Translations under genes and position numbers: made by a program
Origin: Opitutales bacterium
Lineage (GTDB): Bacteria; Verrucomicrobiota; Verrucomicrobiia; Opitutales; Intestinicryptomonadaceae
Assembly (NCBI GenBank): GCA_017526045.1
Contig: JAFXRX010000281.1
Location: 1 to 6,107, forward strand
Direction: 5' to 3'
Length of the DNA: 6,107 nt
Part shown: positions 1 to 5,842 of the stretch, piece after piece
How the letters are laid out: every line of letters begins with the position of its first letter
How positions within the stretch are numbered: the first letter of the stretch is position 1
The notes under the pieces: generated by a model
Databases searched by the model: none
What the model saw: only the letters and a program-made list of their open reading frames with translations
Told to the model about the DNA's origin: nothing

Positions 1-53
1 AAAAGGCGGCGAGGGAGTGTATTAAATACATACTCGCCCGAGCCGCCTTTTTT
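1..53 (-). terminator. Intrinsic terminator downstream of clpX, probably bidirectional
   Basis: A perfect 10-bp stem pairs positions 1-10 with 42-51. The loop holds a further imperfect stem (13-22 against 26-39, with small bulges). Read on the minus strand, the hairpin begins 24 nt past the clpX stop codon and its 3' arm ends in TTTT at the window edge, so any longer T-tract is out of view. Read on the plus strand, the 3' arm ends in six Ts (48-53), so it could also end transcription arriving from a convergent gene to the left of the window. Confidence 0.85.
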
Positions 54-74
54 GATCCCGGAGTTCTATGAAGT

Positions 75-1328
75 TTAAAGCTCTTTTATGCCGCCCGCGT
101 CCCGGATGTCTGCTTCCGAGATAAGAATCTTTTTTGCGGGCGCATCGGGAAGTTTGTACATAATGTCAAGCATCACGCTTTCCATAATCGAGCGCAATGC
201 CCTCGCCCCTGTGCCGAGCGCCAGAGCCTTGTCGGCAATGGCGGAAATTGCCTCATCGGTAAATTCGAGCTCCGCGCCCTCGATTGCAAACAGCTTGCCG
301 TACTGGCTTACGAGCGAATTTTTTGTCTTGGTAAGAATATGTATCAAGTCGTCGCGCGTAAGGGCGTTCAAAACGCTTACCATGGGCAGTCTGCCGATAA
401 ATTCGGGGATAAAGCCGAACTGAGTCAAGTCTTCGGGCAGGACGTTTTTTAAGATGTTTTGCCCGCTTTCGGGGTTCAGGCGGTTTTCGTTGAAGCCCAA
501 AACCTTGTTGTTCGAGCGTCTTTCGACAATCTTGTCAAGCCCGACGAACGCGCCGCCGCAAATAAAGAGAATGTTGCGGGTGTCAACGCGTATATACTCC
601 TGGTCGGGGTGTTTTCTGCCGCCTTTTGGCGGAACATTGCAAATTGTGCCTTCCAAAATTTTAAGAAGAGCCTGTTGGACGCCCTCGCCGCCGACGTCGC
701 GGGTGATTGAAACATTTTGCGTCTTGCGGCAGATTTTGTCGATTTCGTCAATGTAAATGATGCCGCACTGCGCGCGCTCGACGTTGTAGTCGGCGGCTCG
801 CAAGAGGTTGAGCACGATGTTTTCGACGTCCTCGCCGACGTAGCCCGCCTCGGTAAGCGTTGTGGCGTCTCCAATGGCGAAGGGGACGTCGAGCATTTTT
901 GCGAGCGTGCGCGCCAAGAACGTCTTGCCGCTGCCCGTAGGGCCGATTAAAAGAATGTTGCTCTTTTCGACTTCGACATCCTTGAATTTTTCAAGCAGCG
1001 GATTTGATTCTTCGCCGTCCTCGAATTTCGACTTCAAGCGCTTGTAGTGGTTGTAAACGCCGACGCTCAAAACTTTTTTCGCCTCGTCCTGCCCTATTAT
1101 GTAGTCGTCGAGAGCCTTTTTGATTTCGGAGGGCGGCTTCAAGTTGAAGTTCATGGCAGTGCGCTCTTCCTCGCGCTTTGCCTTTTTCATGTAAACTTCA
1201 ATCATGTTGTGCAGAGCCTCGACGCATGCGGGGCAGATGAGCGCGCCGTCCTTGCCCGATATGAAATTGGGCACTTCGTCGCGTCCGCGTCCGCAAAAGC
1301 TGCACTTTGGTTCGTCGCGCTTGTCCAT
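75..1328 (-). CDS. clpX: ATP-dependent Clp protease ATP-binding subunit ClpX
   Basis: This is the AAA+ unfoldase that recognises tagged or damaged proteins, unfolds them with ATP and feeds them into the ClpP barrel in the cytoplasm. The 417-residue length is normal for the family. The N-terminal zinc-binding domain has Cys9, Cys12, Cys32 and Cys35. The AAA+ module shows Walker A GPTGSGKT (129-136), pore loop GYVG (162-165), Walker B ending in DEID (194-197), the GRKH loop (237-240), arginine finger Arg313 in IGR, and sensor-2 Arg376 in GAR. The ClpP-docking loop reads LGF (277-279), a conservative form of the E. coli IGF. The start lies 11 nt after the clpP stop; no Shine-Dalgarno motif is visible (the gap is AAATTTTTCCC), so coupled translation from clpP is plausible. 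The start is supported by the zinc finger's usual distance from the N-terminus. It is the last gene of the unit before the hairpin at 1-53. Confidence 0.98.
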   Translation of the reverse strand: MDKRDEPKCSFCGRGRDEVPNFISGKDGALICPACVEALHNMIEVYMKKAKREEERTAMNFNLKPPSEIKKALDDYIIGQDEAKKVLSVGVYNHYKRLKSKFEDGEESNPLLEKFKDVEVEKSNILLIGPTGSGKTFLARTLAKMLDVPFAIGDATTLTEAGYVGEDVENIVLNLLRAADYNVERAQCGIIYIDEIDKICRKTQNVSITRDVGGEGVQQALLKILEGTICNVPPKGGRKHPDQEYIRVDTRNILFICGGAFVGLDKIVERRSNNKVLGFNENRLNPESGQNILKNVLPEDLTQFGFIPEFIGRLPMVSVLNALTRDDLIHILTKTKNSLVSQYGKLFAIEGAELEFTDEAISAIADKALALGTGARALRSIMESVMLDIMYKLPDAPAKKILISEADIRDAGGIKEL

Positions 1329-1339
1329 GGGAAAAATTT

Positions 1340-1936
1340 TTAGGCGCGCGGCTTCGATTCTATCACGCGGTCGACAATGCCGTATTTTACGGCGTCGGTC
1401 GCGGACATGAAGAAGTCGCGGTCGGAGTCTTTTTCAATCTGCGCGACTTCGTGGCCCGTGTTCTTTGCAAGAATTTCGTTCAAAGTCTTGCGCCAGCGCA
1501 AAATTTCGTTTGCGGCGATTGTGATGTCGGAGGTCTGCCCGCCCGCGCCGCCGCGCGGCTGGTGTATCATGACGCGCGAATTCGGCAGGGCGTAGCGCTT
1601 GCCCTTCGCGCCCGAGGAAAGCAGGACAGTCGCCATGCTCGCGGCCTGGCCCACGCAGTAGGTTACGACGTCGCACTGCAAGAAGTTCATTGTGTCGTAA
1701 ATCGCCATGCCCGCTGTGACGGAGCCGCCGGGGCTGTTGATGTAAAGATGAACGTCCTTTTTGGCGTCCTCCATCTGCAAAAAGAGCATTTGCGCGACAA
1801 CCGCGTTTGCGACATAGTCGTCAATCGGCGTTCCTATGAATATGATGCGGTCTTTGAGCAGGCGCGAATAAATATCCCAAGTGCGCTCGCTTCTGCCGTC
1901 GCGCTCGAAAACGTATGGAATGTTGTAATAACTCAT
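1340..1936 (-). CDS. clpP: ATP-dependent Clp protease proteolytic subunit ClpP
   Basis: This is the serine protease subunit that forms the double-heptamer barrel and degrades proteins delivered by ClpX. At 198 residues it is the normal length. The catalytic triad is Ser100 (in GQAASM), His125 (in MIHQPRGG) and Asp174 (in DRDFFM), each shifted by three from E. coli numbering. The oxyanion-side glycine-rich stretch NSPGGSVTAG is at 67-76. The N-terminus (IPYVFERDGRSER) is short, with little propeptide, and leads straight into the axial-loop region. The gene lies 54 nt after tig and 11 nt before clpX, so the three are probably co-transcribed. The sequence ahead of the ATG is A-rich (AATAAAAAAATCT) without a Shine-Dalgarno motif. 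Nothing indicates an inactive paralogue, since all triad residues are present. Confidence 0.98.
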   Translation of the reverse strand: MSYYNIPYVFERDGRSERTWDIYSRLLKDRIIFIGTPIDDYVANAVVAQMLFLQMEDAKKDVHLYINSPGGSVTAGMAIYDTMNFLQCDVVTYCVGQAASMATVLLSSGAKGKRYALPNSRVMIHQPRGGAGGQTSDITIAANEILRWRKTLNEILAKNTGHEVAQIEKDSDRDFFMSATDAVKYGIVDRVIESKPRA

Positions 1937-1966
1937 AGATTTTTTTATTGAGATGTTTTATTCGGC

Positions 1967-1993
1967 AAAAAGCCGCCCCGCATAAGGGCTTTT
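1967..1993 (-). terminator. Possible weak attenuator hairpin between tig and clpP
   Basis: On the minus strand a 7-bp stem AAAAGCC/GGCTTTT pairs 1987-1993 with 1968-1974 around a 12-nt loop, followed by one more T (five in a row) and then GCCG. The 5' arm includes the last two bases of the tig stop codon, so terminating ribosomes would cover part of it. The stem is short, half A-T, and the T-run is interrupted, so it looks at most like partial termination that lowers clpP-clpX output relative to tig. It could equally be a chance structure. Confidence 0.3.
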
Positions 1994-3311
1994 ACTTTTT
2001 TTCGACAATTTTAACTTCGGCTTTTTCCGCGATGAAGTTGATTGCCTTCTGCAAAAGCGCGTCGGCTCTCATTCTGTTTACACGCCCCTGGTCCTTTTTA
2101 AGCTGCTTGATGAGTTCTTCGGGGCGGGTGCGCGTGCGGACGGATTCCTGCCAAAGCATTCTCTGCATGTCGTCGTTTTCGACCTTCAAATTGTTGGCGA
2201 CGGCGACCCTGTTGAGGAAAATGCGCATCTTCGCGCGGGGCTCGGCGTCTTTTGTGGCGGCGTCGTAGAGCGACTGCTTGTTCTTTTCGAGATCTTCCTT
2301 GGTCGCGCCCGAGGACATAAAGCGCATCATCATTTCCTGCAAGACAGACTGGCGCTCCTCTTCCAAAGCGGATTCGGGAACGGGGAAGTCCACCTTTTCC
2401 ATAAGCTGGTCGACCGCGTACTGGCGCTTCAAAACCTCGTTGTGCTGGGTCTTTTCGGCAGTGATGTCTTTTGCGAGGCGCGCGCGGAAGTCGGCTTCGG
2501 TCTTGTCGCCCATGTCCTTCAAGAAAGCTTCGTCGATTTCGGGCAGCTTCTTTTCGCGGATTTCGTTGAGCTCCACTTCGTAAACGGCGGTTTTGCCCGC
2601 AAGAGCCGCTTCGGGGAAGTCCGCCGCAAAAATTTCTTCAACAGTCTTCTTTTCGCCGACTTTCATGCCGACAACGCCCTCGACAATCGAGCGAACGCCC
2701 GGGACGTCGGTGTTGCCCGCCTCTTCCCAAGTGCCCTTCTGCTTGCCGTACATGGCGGGCTTTTCCGCAAGCTCGTCAACGCTCTTGCCGTCGATTTTGC
2801 CCTCGTATGAAACCTGGACAAAGTCGCCCTTCTGCGCGGGGCGGTCTTCAATCTTGTTGTACTGGGCGCGCTGGTTGCGGTAAAAATCGACAGTCTTTTG
2901 GATTTCCTCTTCGGTTGCGTCAACGGGGTTGAGCTCGACAGAGGTCTTGTAGTCGGCGGGCAGCTTTATTTGCGGATAGACGTCGGCTGTGAACGTCAAA
3001 GTCGCGCCGTCTTTTGCTTCGACGTCGCCCGCCTGCAAGTCGACGACCGCGAAAATATCGAAATCCTTAATCGAGTTGAGGGCTTCGACCGCCTTGTTTG
3101 TCACGGCGCGCTCGAGCTGGGCTTTGATGTCTTCGGCAAAGCGTTTTTCAATCATGCCTTTGGGGGCTTTGCCTTCCCTGAAACCCGGAACTTTTGCGTA
3201 TTTTACAAAGTCCGCAACCACGTTTTCTCTTTCCTTGGCGATTTCCGCCGCGTCCAAAGAGACGCTTACTTTTTGCCTGGTATCGCTAATTTTTTCGATA
3301 TTTGTTTTCAT
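1992..3311 (-). CDS. tig: Trigger factor, ribosome-associated chaperone and peptidyl-prolyl isomerase
   Basis: Trigger factor binds the ribosome near the peptide exit and shields and folds nascent cytoplasmic proteins. The 439-residue product has the ribosome-docking signature GFREGKAP at 43-50, exactly where the family has it. The FKBP-type isomerase domain follows at about 160-250 (starting KGDFVQVSYEGKIDGK). The rest (about 115-155 and 255-430) is the charged, helical C-terminal chaperone region. I chose the ATG at 3311: the family start MKTNIEKI begins there. The open frame extends 50 codons further upstream, but that stretch is unlike any trigger factor and contains the promoter at 3349-3376, so it is not translated from this promoter. 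Ahead of the start is the A/T-rich AGAAAAGAATTTTATT with no good Shine-Dalgarno match. It is the first gene of a tig-clpP-clpX unit, the same order as in E. coli. Confidence 0.97.
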   Translation of the reverse strand: MKTNIEKISDTRQKVSVSLDAAEIAKERENVVADFVKYAKVPGFREGKAPKGMIEKRFAEDIKAQLERAVTNKAVEALNSIKDFDIFAVVDLQAGDVEAKDGATLTFTADVYPQIKLPADYKTSVELNPVDATEEEIQKTVDFYRNQRAQYNKIEDRPAQKGDFVQVSYEGKIDGKSVDELAEKPAMYGKQKGTWEEAGNTDVPGVRSIVEGVVGMKVGEKKTVEEIFAADFPEAALAGKTAVYEVELNEIREKKLPEIDEAFLKDMGDKTEADFRARLAKDITAEKTQHNEVLKRQYAVDQLMEKVDFPVPESALEEERQSVLQEMMMRFMSSGATKEDLEKNKQSLYDAATKDAEPRAKMRIFLNRVAVANNLKVENDDMQRMLWQESVRTRTRPEELIKQLKKDQGRVNRMRADALLQKAINFIAEKAEVKIVEKK

Positions 3312-3348
3312 AATAAAATTCTTTTCTGACAATATAAATAAAAGTTTG

Positions 3349-3376
3349 AAGATATGCGGGCGCGGGCGCTTGTCAA
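3349..3376 (-). promoter_or_regulatory. Housekeeping-type promoter for tig-clpP-clpX
   Basis: On the minus strand a perfect -35 box TTGACA (3371-3376) is followed by a 16-nt GC-rich spacer and a -10 box TATCTT (3349-3354, four of six consensus positions). The region downstream becomes A/T-rich. Transcription would begin near 3340-3343, leaving a leader of about 30 nt before the tig ATG at 3311. It lies between the terminator of the preceding gene and tig. No CIRCE-type inverted repeat or other heat-shock operator is visible. Confidence 0.75.
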
Positions 3377-3447
3377 CCATTTTAATTTCAGCGCTGGAAT
3401 GCGGGCTATCCGCGGCGTGGCGCTCCGCGCAAAAATCGCCCCGCGGC

Positions 3448-3484
3448 AAAAAAAAAGGCAAAGAAAAGAATCCCTTTCTTTGCC
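3448..3484 (-). terminator. Strong intrinsic terminator of the GH32 gene
   Basis: On the minus strand a perfect 10-bp stem GGCAAAGAAA/TTTCTTTGCC (3475-3484 with 3457-3466) closes an 8-nt loop and is followed at once by nine Ts (3456-3448). It lies about 52 nt after the GH32 stop codon and about 70 nt before the tig -35 box, so it should separate the fructan gene from the tig-clpP-clpX unit. Confidence 0.9.
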
Positions 3485-3497
3485 CTGCCCGATGCTC

Positions 3498-3530
3498 AAA
3501 GGCTTGCCGCGCAAGGGCGGCGCCGCCTTT
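3498..3530 (-). other. GC-rich hairpin in the GH32 3' untranslated region
   Basis: An outer 6-bp stem (3498-3503 with 3525-3530, aaaggc/gccttt) and an inner 5-bp all-GC stem (3506-3510 with 3517-3521) flank a small internal loop. It begins 6 nt after the GH32 stop codon. On the minus strand no T-run follows, so it is not a classical terminator in the gene's direction; it could protect the mRNA 3' end or pause polymerase ahead of the real terminator. On the plus strand it ends in TTTT, so weak termination of antisense transcripts is possible. Confidence 0.5.
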
Positions 3531-3536
3531 TGAATT

Positions 3537-5732
3537 TTATAAATCTTTTAGAGATTTTTTCGAGAACGCGGGCTTCATTTCGCGGAGAATCAGCTCGTTT
3601 ACCACAAGCCCGCCGCCGCTTACGCTGACGTCGACAAGCTCGTCGCCCAAGGGTATGCGCTTGCAGACCATCATCTTGTCGTCGTCATGGAACAATTCGA
3701 TGCTGCCGCGGTCCACAAATATTTTCACCCTGAGCTTGTCGGAAGAGGCACCCTTCATTTTATAGTAGCCGCCGCCCCATTTTAAACCGCGCGTTTTTGC
3801 GGGGCGCTTTTCAACGGGAACAAGGGTTATTTCGTAGGCGTTTTCCTTCTTTTTGAAGATTACGCCCGCGGGCCCGATGTCGATTCTTGCCCTGTCGGCG
3901 TTTGAGATGTCGAATTCGGCCTCTATCATAAGAGAGGGCGGAAGCGTTCCAAGGCTTAGAGCGCCCTCGATTTTCTTGTCCTTTATGCGGGTTTTTTCGG
4001 CGTAGAGCTTTTCGATTTCGGGCACGGGGCTTGGATGTATGAAATATTCGCCATCTTCCTCGACAAGCTTCAATTCCGCGGGCAGCGACATCATTTGTGA
4101 AAACGGCATGCCCGAATCCACGTAGTTTTGCTGCTCCTCGCGCAGCCACGACACGTTCACAACGCGCCCGTTCGGGGCGTTGCCGAATATCTGCCCCGCG
4201 TAGGCGTCGCCCAAAATAAACTTAGGCCTGCGCCCGCCGCCCATCGGGGTGAATTTTTCGCCGTCGAAATCGCCAATCACGCATTCGCCGCGAGCGTCGA
4301 ATATGAGGTATTTCATATTATTTTTGTCGCCGTTAAGGGGCATTGAAATCATGTAGGGGCATTCGTAAAAGTCGTCGAGCTCCTGCGTGCGCCGCCAAGA
4401 CTTGAGGTCTTTTGAGACATGGAAGGCGAATTTGCGGTAGTATTTGCCGTCTGCCGGATTTCTTACGTCCTCGTAGCGGAGCACAACCCACTGCCGCGAC
4501 GGCTCGTGGTAGAAGATGCAGGGGTCGCGCCCCGGGGTTGTCGCGATTGGCGGCTCAAGCCTCTCGGCTCTCAAACCGTCGGCGGAGTAGCCCGCGAAAT
4601 CGCCTTTGCGGGCGAATGTGTACGCAAAAATCAGGCCGCCTTTTTTATCAAACAACCCGCTGCGGTTTTTTGTGTCGGCATAAGTAGTGCCCGACCATAT
4701 CGAATACATGCCGCCGTTTGCCGGATAAAACGGGCTTATCGCGGGCACTTTGTGCTGCCAAAAGATTAAGTCGTCGGAAACCGCGTGCCCCCAATATTTT
4801 GTATGCTTGCCGATTACGCGGTAGGGAGTTAGCTGGTAGTACATGTGCCACTTGCCCTGCCAATATACAAGGCCGTTGGGGTCGTTGAGCCAGCCTTGCG
4901 GCGCTGAAAAATGGTACTGCGGGCGCAAGAGCTCGTTGGGGTAGTTGCCGGCATTGTAGGTGTCGGTAGTTTCAAACGCCACTTTTTCGCCGATTTTTGT
5001 GCCCACTTCAATATTTACGGGCTTGCCCGCGAACTCTCTGGTTTCCAAAGAGCATATCCATTGCGGATTTTTAAAATCAACGCGGATTTGCTCGTTTACC
5101 AAAATATTTTCGCCGCTTAGGTCGTAAATTTTCACAAGCCGCTCGGGCGCTAAATTGTTTATTGGTATATTGATATAGCGCTTGGCTTTTTTAATTTGAA
5201 GCGTCTTTTTCGCGACAATCCCCTCGGGGGCGTTGTCGGTAAGAATAATGTCGTCCACATTTATGTGCGCCCAGCCGCCTTTGGCGTTGTCAACAATTTC
5301 AATTACCGCCATTTTGCCGGCGTACGCGCTTAAATCTATTGCGTAGGGCTCAAGCCTTTCGTCGTTTTTGCCTGTCAGACGGCCGACTTCTTTGCCGTCG
5401 ACCAAAACGCGCATGTAAAGCTTGTCGTTCTTTTCGCCGCCGCCGACAAGCGCCGTCAAATATTTTCTTTCTATTTTAAACGGCGCGCTTGTCATTTTGC
5501 CGACAGTGTCGTCGCGGTTGAAATAAGAGTCGACCAAGTAGCTGCCGTTGTAGGCGCTCACCTTCCCCTGGTACGGATAGCCGCCCTTTGCGGGAGCGGG
5601 GCCGAACGCCTCGCCCTCCACCGTCCATTTGGGCGCGTAGGAGCCGCTTTCAAAGTCGTCGACGACAATGTCGGCATTCCCGAAGCACTGCATTGCCGAC
5701 ATCGCGAACAAAACTAGTATTATCTTTTTCAT
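3537..5732 (-). CDS. Secreted glycoside hydrolase family 32 fructan hydrolase (levanase/inulinase/invertase type)
   Basis: The 731-residue enzyme should cleave beta-fructosyl bonds of levan, inulin or sucrose outside the cytoplasm by a retaining mechanism. Residues 1-21 look like a Sec signal peptide (MKKIILVLFAMSAMQCFGNA); the Cys lies in no good lipobox. A beta-sandwich module covers about 22-168 (DDFESG to GGWAHINVDDIIL) and a DUF4980-like module about 175-260. The GH32 propeller (about 270-575) has WLNDPNG (281-287) with nucleophile Asp284, WSGT (346-349), RDP (402-404) with transition-state stabiliser Asp403, and ECP (457-459) with acid/base Glu457. A GH32 C-terminal beta-sandwich ends near 718. 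Several flanking positions differ from the family norm (see findings), so the bond and substrate are not predictable. The ATG at 5732 is preferred over the one at 5738: AAAGGA lies 6 nt before it but abuts the earlier ATG. The gene has its own promoter and terminator. No SusC/SusD-like transporter gene is visible in the window. Confidence 0.93.
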   Translation of the reverse strand: MKKIILVLFAMSAMQCFGNADIVVDDFESGSYAPKWTVEGEAFGPAPAKGGYPYQGKVSAYNGSYLVDSYFNRDDTVGKMTSAPFKIERKYLTALVGGGEKNDKLYMRVLVDGKEVGRLTGKNDERLEPYAIDLSAYAGKMAVIEIVDNAKGGWAHINVDDIILTDNAPEGIVAKKTLQIKKAKRYINIPINNLAPERLVKIYDLSGENILVNEQIRVDFKNPQWICSLETREFAGKPVNIEVGTKIGEKVAFETTDTYNAGNYPNELLRPQYHFSAPQGWLNDPNGLVYWQGKWHMYYQLTPYRVIGKHTKYWGHAVSDDLIFWQHKVPAISPFYPANGGMYSIWSGTTYADTKNRSGLFDKKGGLIFAYTFARKGDFAGYSADGLRAERLEPPIATTPGRDPCIFYHEPSRQWVVLRYEDVRNPADGKYYRKFAFHVSKDLKSWRRTQELDDFYECPYMISMPLNGDKNNMKYLIFDARGECVIGDFDGEKFTPMGGGRRPKFILGDAYAGQIFGNAPNGRVVNVSWLREEQQNYVDSGMPFSQMMSLPAELKLVEEDGEYFIHPSPVPEIEKLYAEKTRIKDKKIEGALSLGTLPPSLMIEAEFDISNADRARIDIGPAGVIFKKKENAYEITLVPVEKRPAKTRGLKWGGGYYKMKGASSDKLRVKIFVDRGSIELFHDDDKMMVCKRIPLGDELVDVSVSGGGLVVNELILREMKPAFSKKSLKDL

Positions 5733-5738
5733 TTCCAT

Positions 5739-5744
5739 TCCTTT
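5739..5744 (-). promoter_or_regulatory. Shine-Dalgarno site that decides the GH32 start
   Basis: The minus strand reads GAAAGGA, then ATGGAA, then ATG. The AAAGGA core is 6 nt from the ATG at 5732, which is good spacing, but directly abuts the ATG at 5738, which is too close. The shorter protein also begins with a cleaner signal peptide (Met-Lys-Lys). This is the only clear Shine-Dalgarno site ahead of the four complete genes here. Confidence 0.7.
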
Positions 5745-5777
5745 CTTATCCCATCGTTTGTTTTTAAACTATGTTTC

Positions 5778-5805
5778 AAAATATTGGGAAAAATTGCTTT
5801 GTCAA
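5778..5805 (-). promoter_or_regulatory. Housekeeping-type promoter for the GH32 gene
   Basis: On the minus strand a perfect -35 box TTGACA (5800-5805), a 16-nt spacer and a -10 box TATTTT (5778-5783, four of six consensus positions) lie about 45 nt before the GH32 start. Box sequences and spacing match the tig promoter closely, which supports both. Surrounding DNA is A/T-rich. I see no convincing operator or catabolite-repression site, although the leader is short and an operator could be missed. Confidence 0.65.
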
Positions 5806-5806
5806 C

Positions 5807-5842
5807 AAAAAATCAGCTTTTTTAAAAAATGGCTATTTTAGC
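5807..5842 (-). terminator. Possible weak terminator of the kinase gene
   Basis: A 4-bp stem GCTA/TAGC (5839-5842 with 5832-5835) around a 3-nt loop overlaps the kinase stop codon and is followed by CA and six Ts (5829-5824). A second A/T-rich inverted repeat (TTTTTTAAAAAA with AGC and GCT flanks) follows, with another six Ts at 5812-5807 abutting the GH32 -35 box. Neither stem is strong, so read-through from the kinase into the GH32 gene is quite possible. Confidence 0.3.

Noticed and set aside
13..39. Resemblance of the gagtg...actc arms at the left edge to a CIRCE heat-shock operator.
   Set aside because: The arms do not match the CIRCE consensus and lie inside a terminator stem downstream of clpX rather than upstream of a gene.
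489..504. LGF instead of IGF in the ClpX loop that docks on ClpP.
   Set aside because: Leu for Ile here is a conservative change seen in ClpX proteins of several phyla, so it is not a sign of altered partner choice.
1307..1951. A 214-codon open frame on the plus strand opposite clpP.
   Set aside because: It is antisense to a fully conserved clpP, has no recognisable domain, and GC-rich third positions commonly create such shadow frames.
3312..3461. 50-codon in-frame extension of tig upstream of the ATG at 3311.
   Set aside because: The extra residues resemble no trigger factor, the stretch contains the tig promoter, and its upstream end overlaps the GH32 terminator.
2989..3765. A 258-codon plus-strand open frame spanning the tig start, the intergenic gap and the GH32 3' end.
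   Set aside because: It runs through two real genes, a terminator and a promoter on the other strand, and its low-complexity Ser-rich translation resembles no known protein.
5670..5732. Lipoprotein signal on the GH32 protein, from the Cys at residue 16.
   Set aside because: The residues before it (Ala-Met-Gln) do not fit the lipobox, while a signal peptidase I site near GNA fits better.
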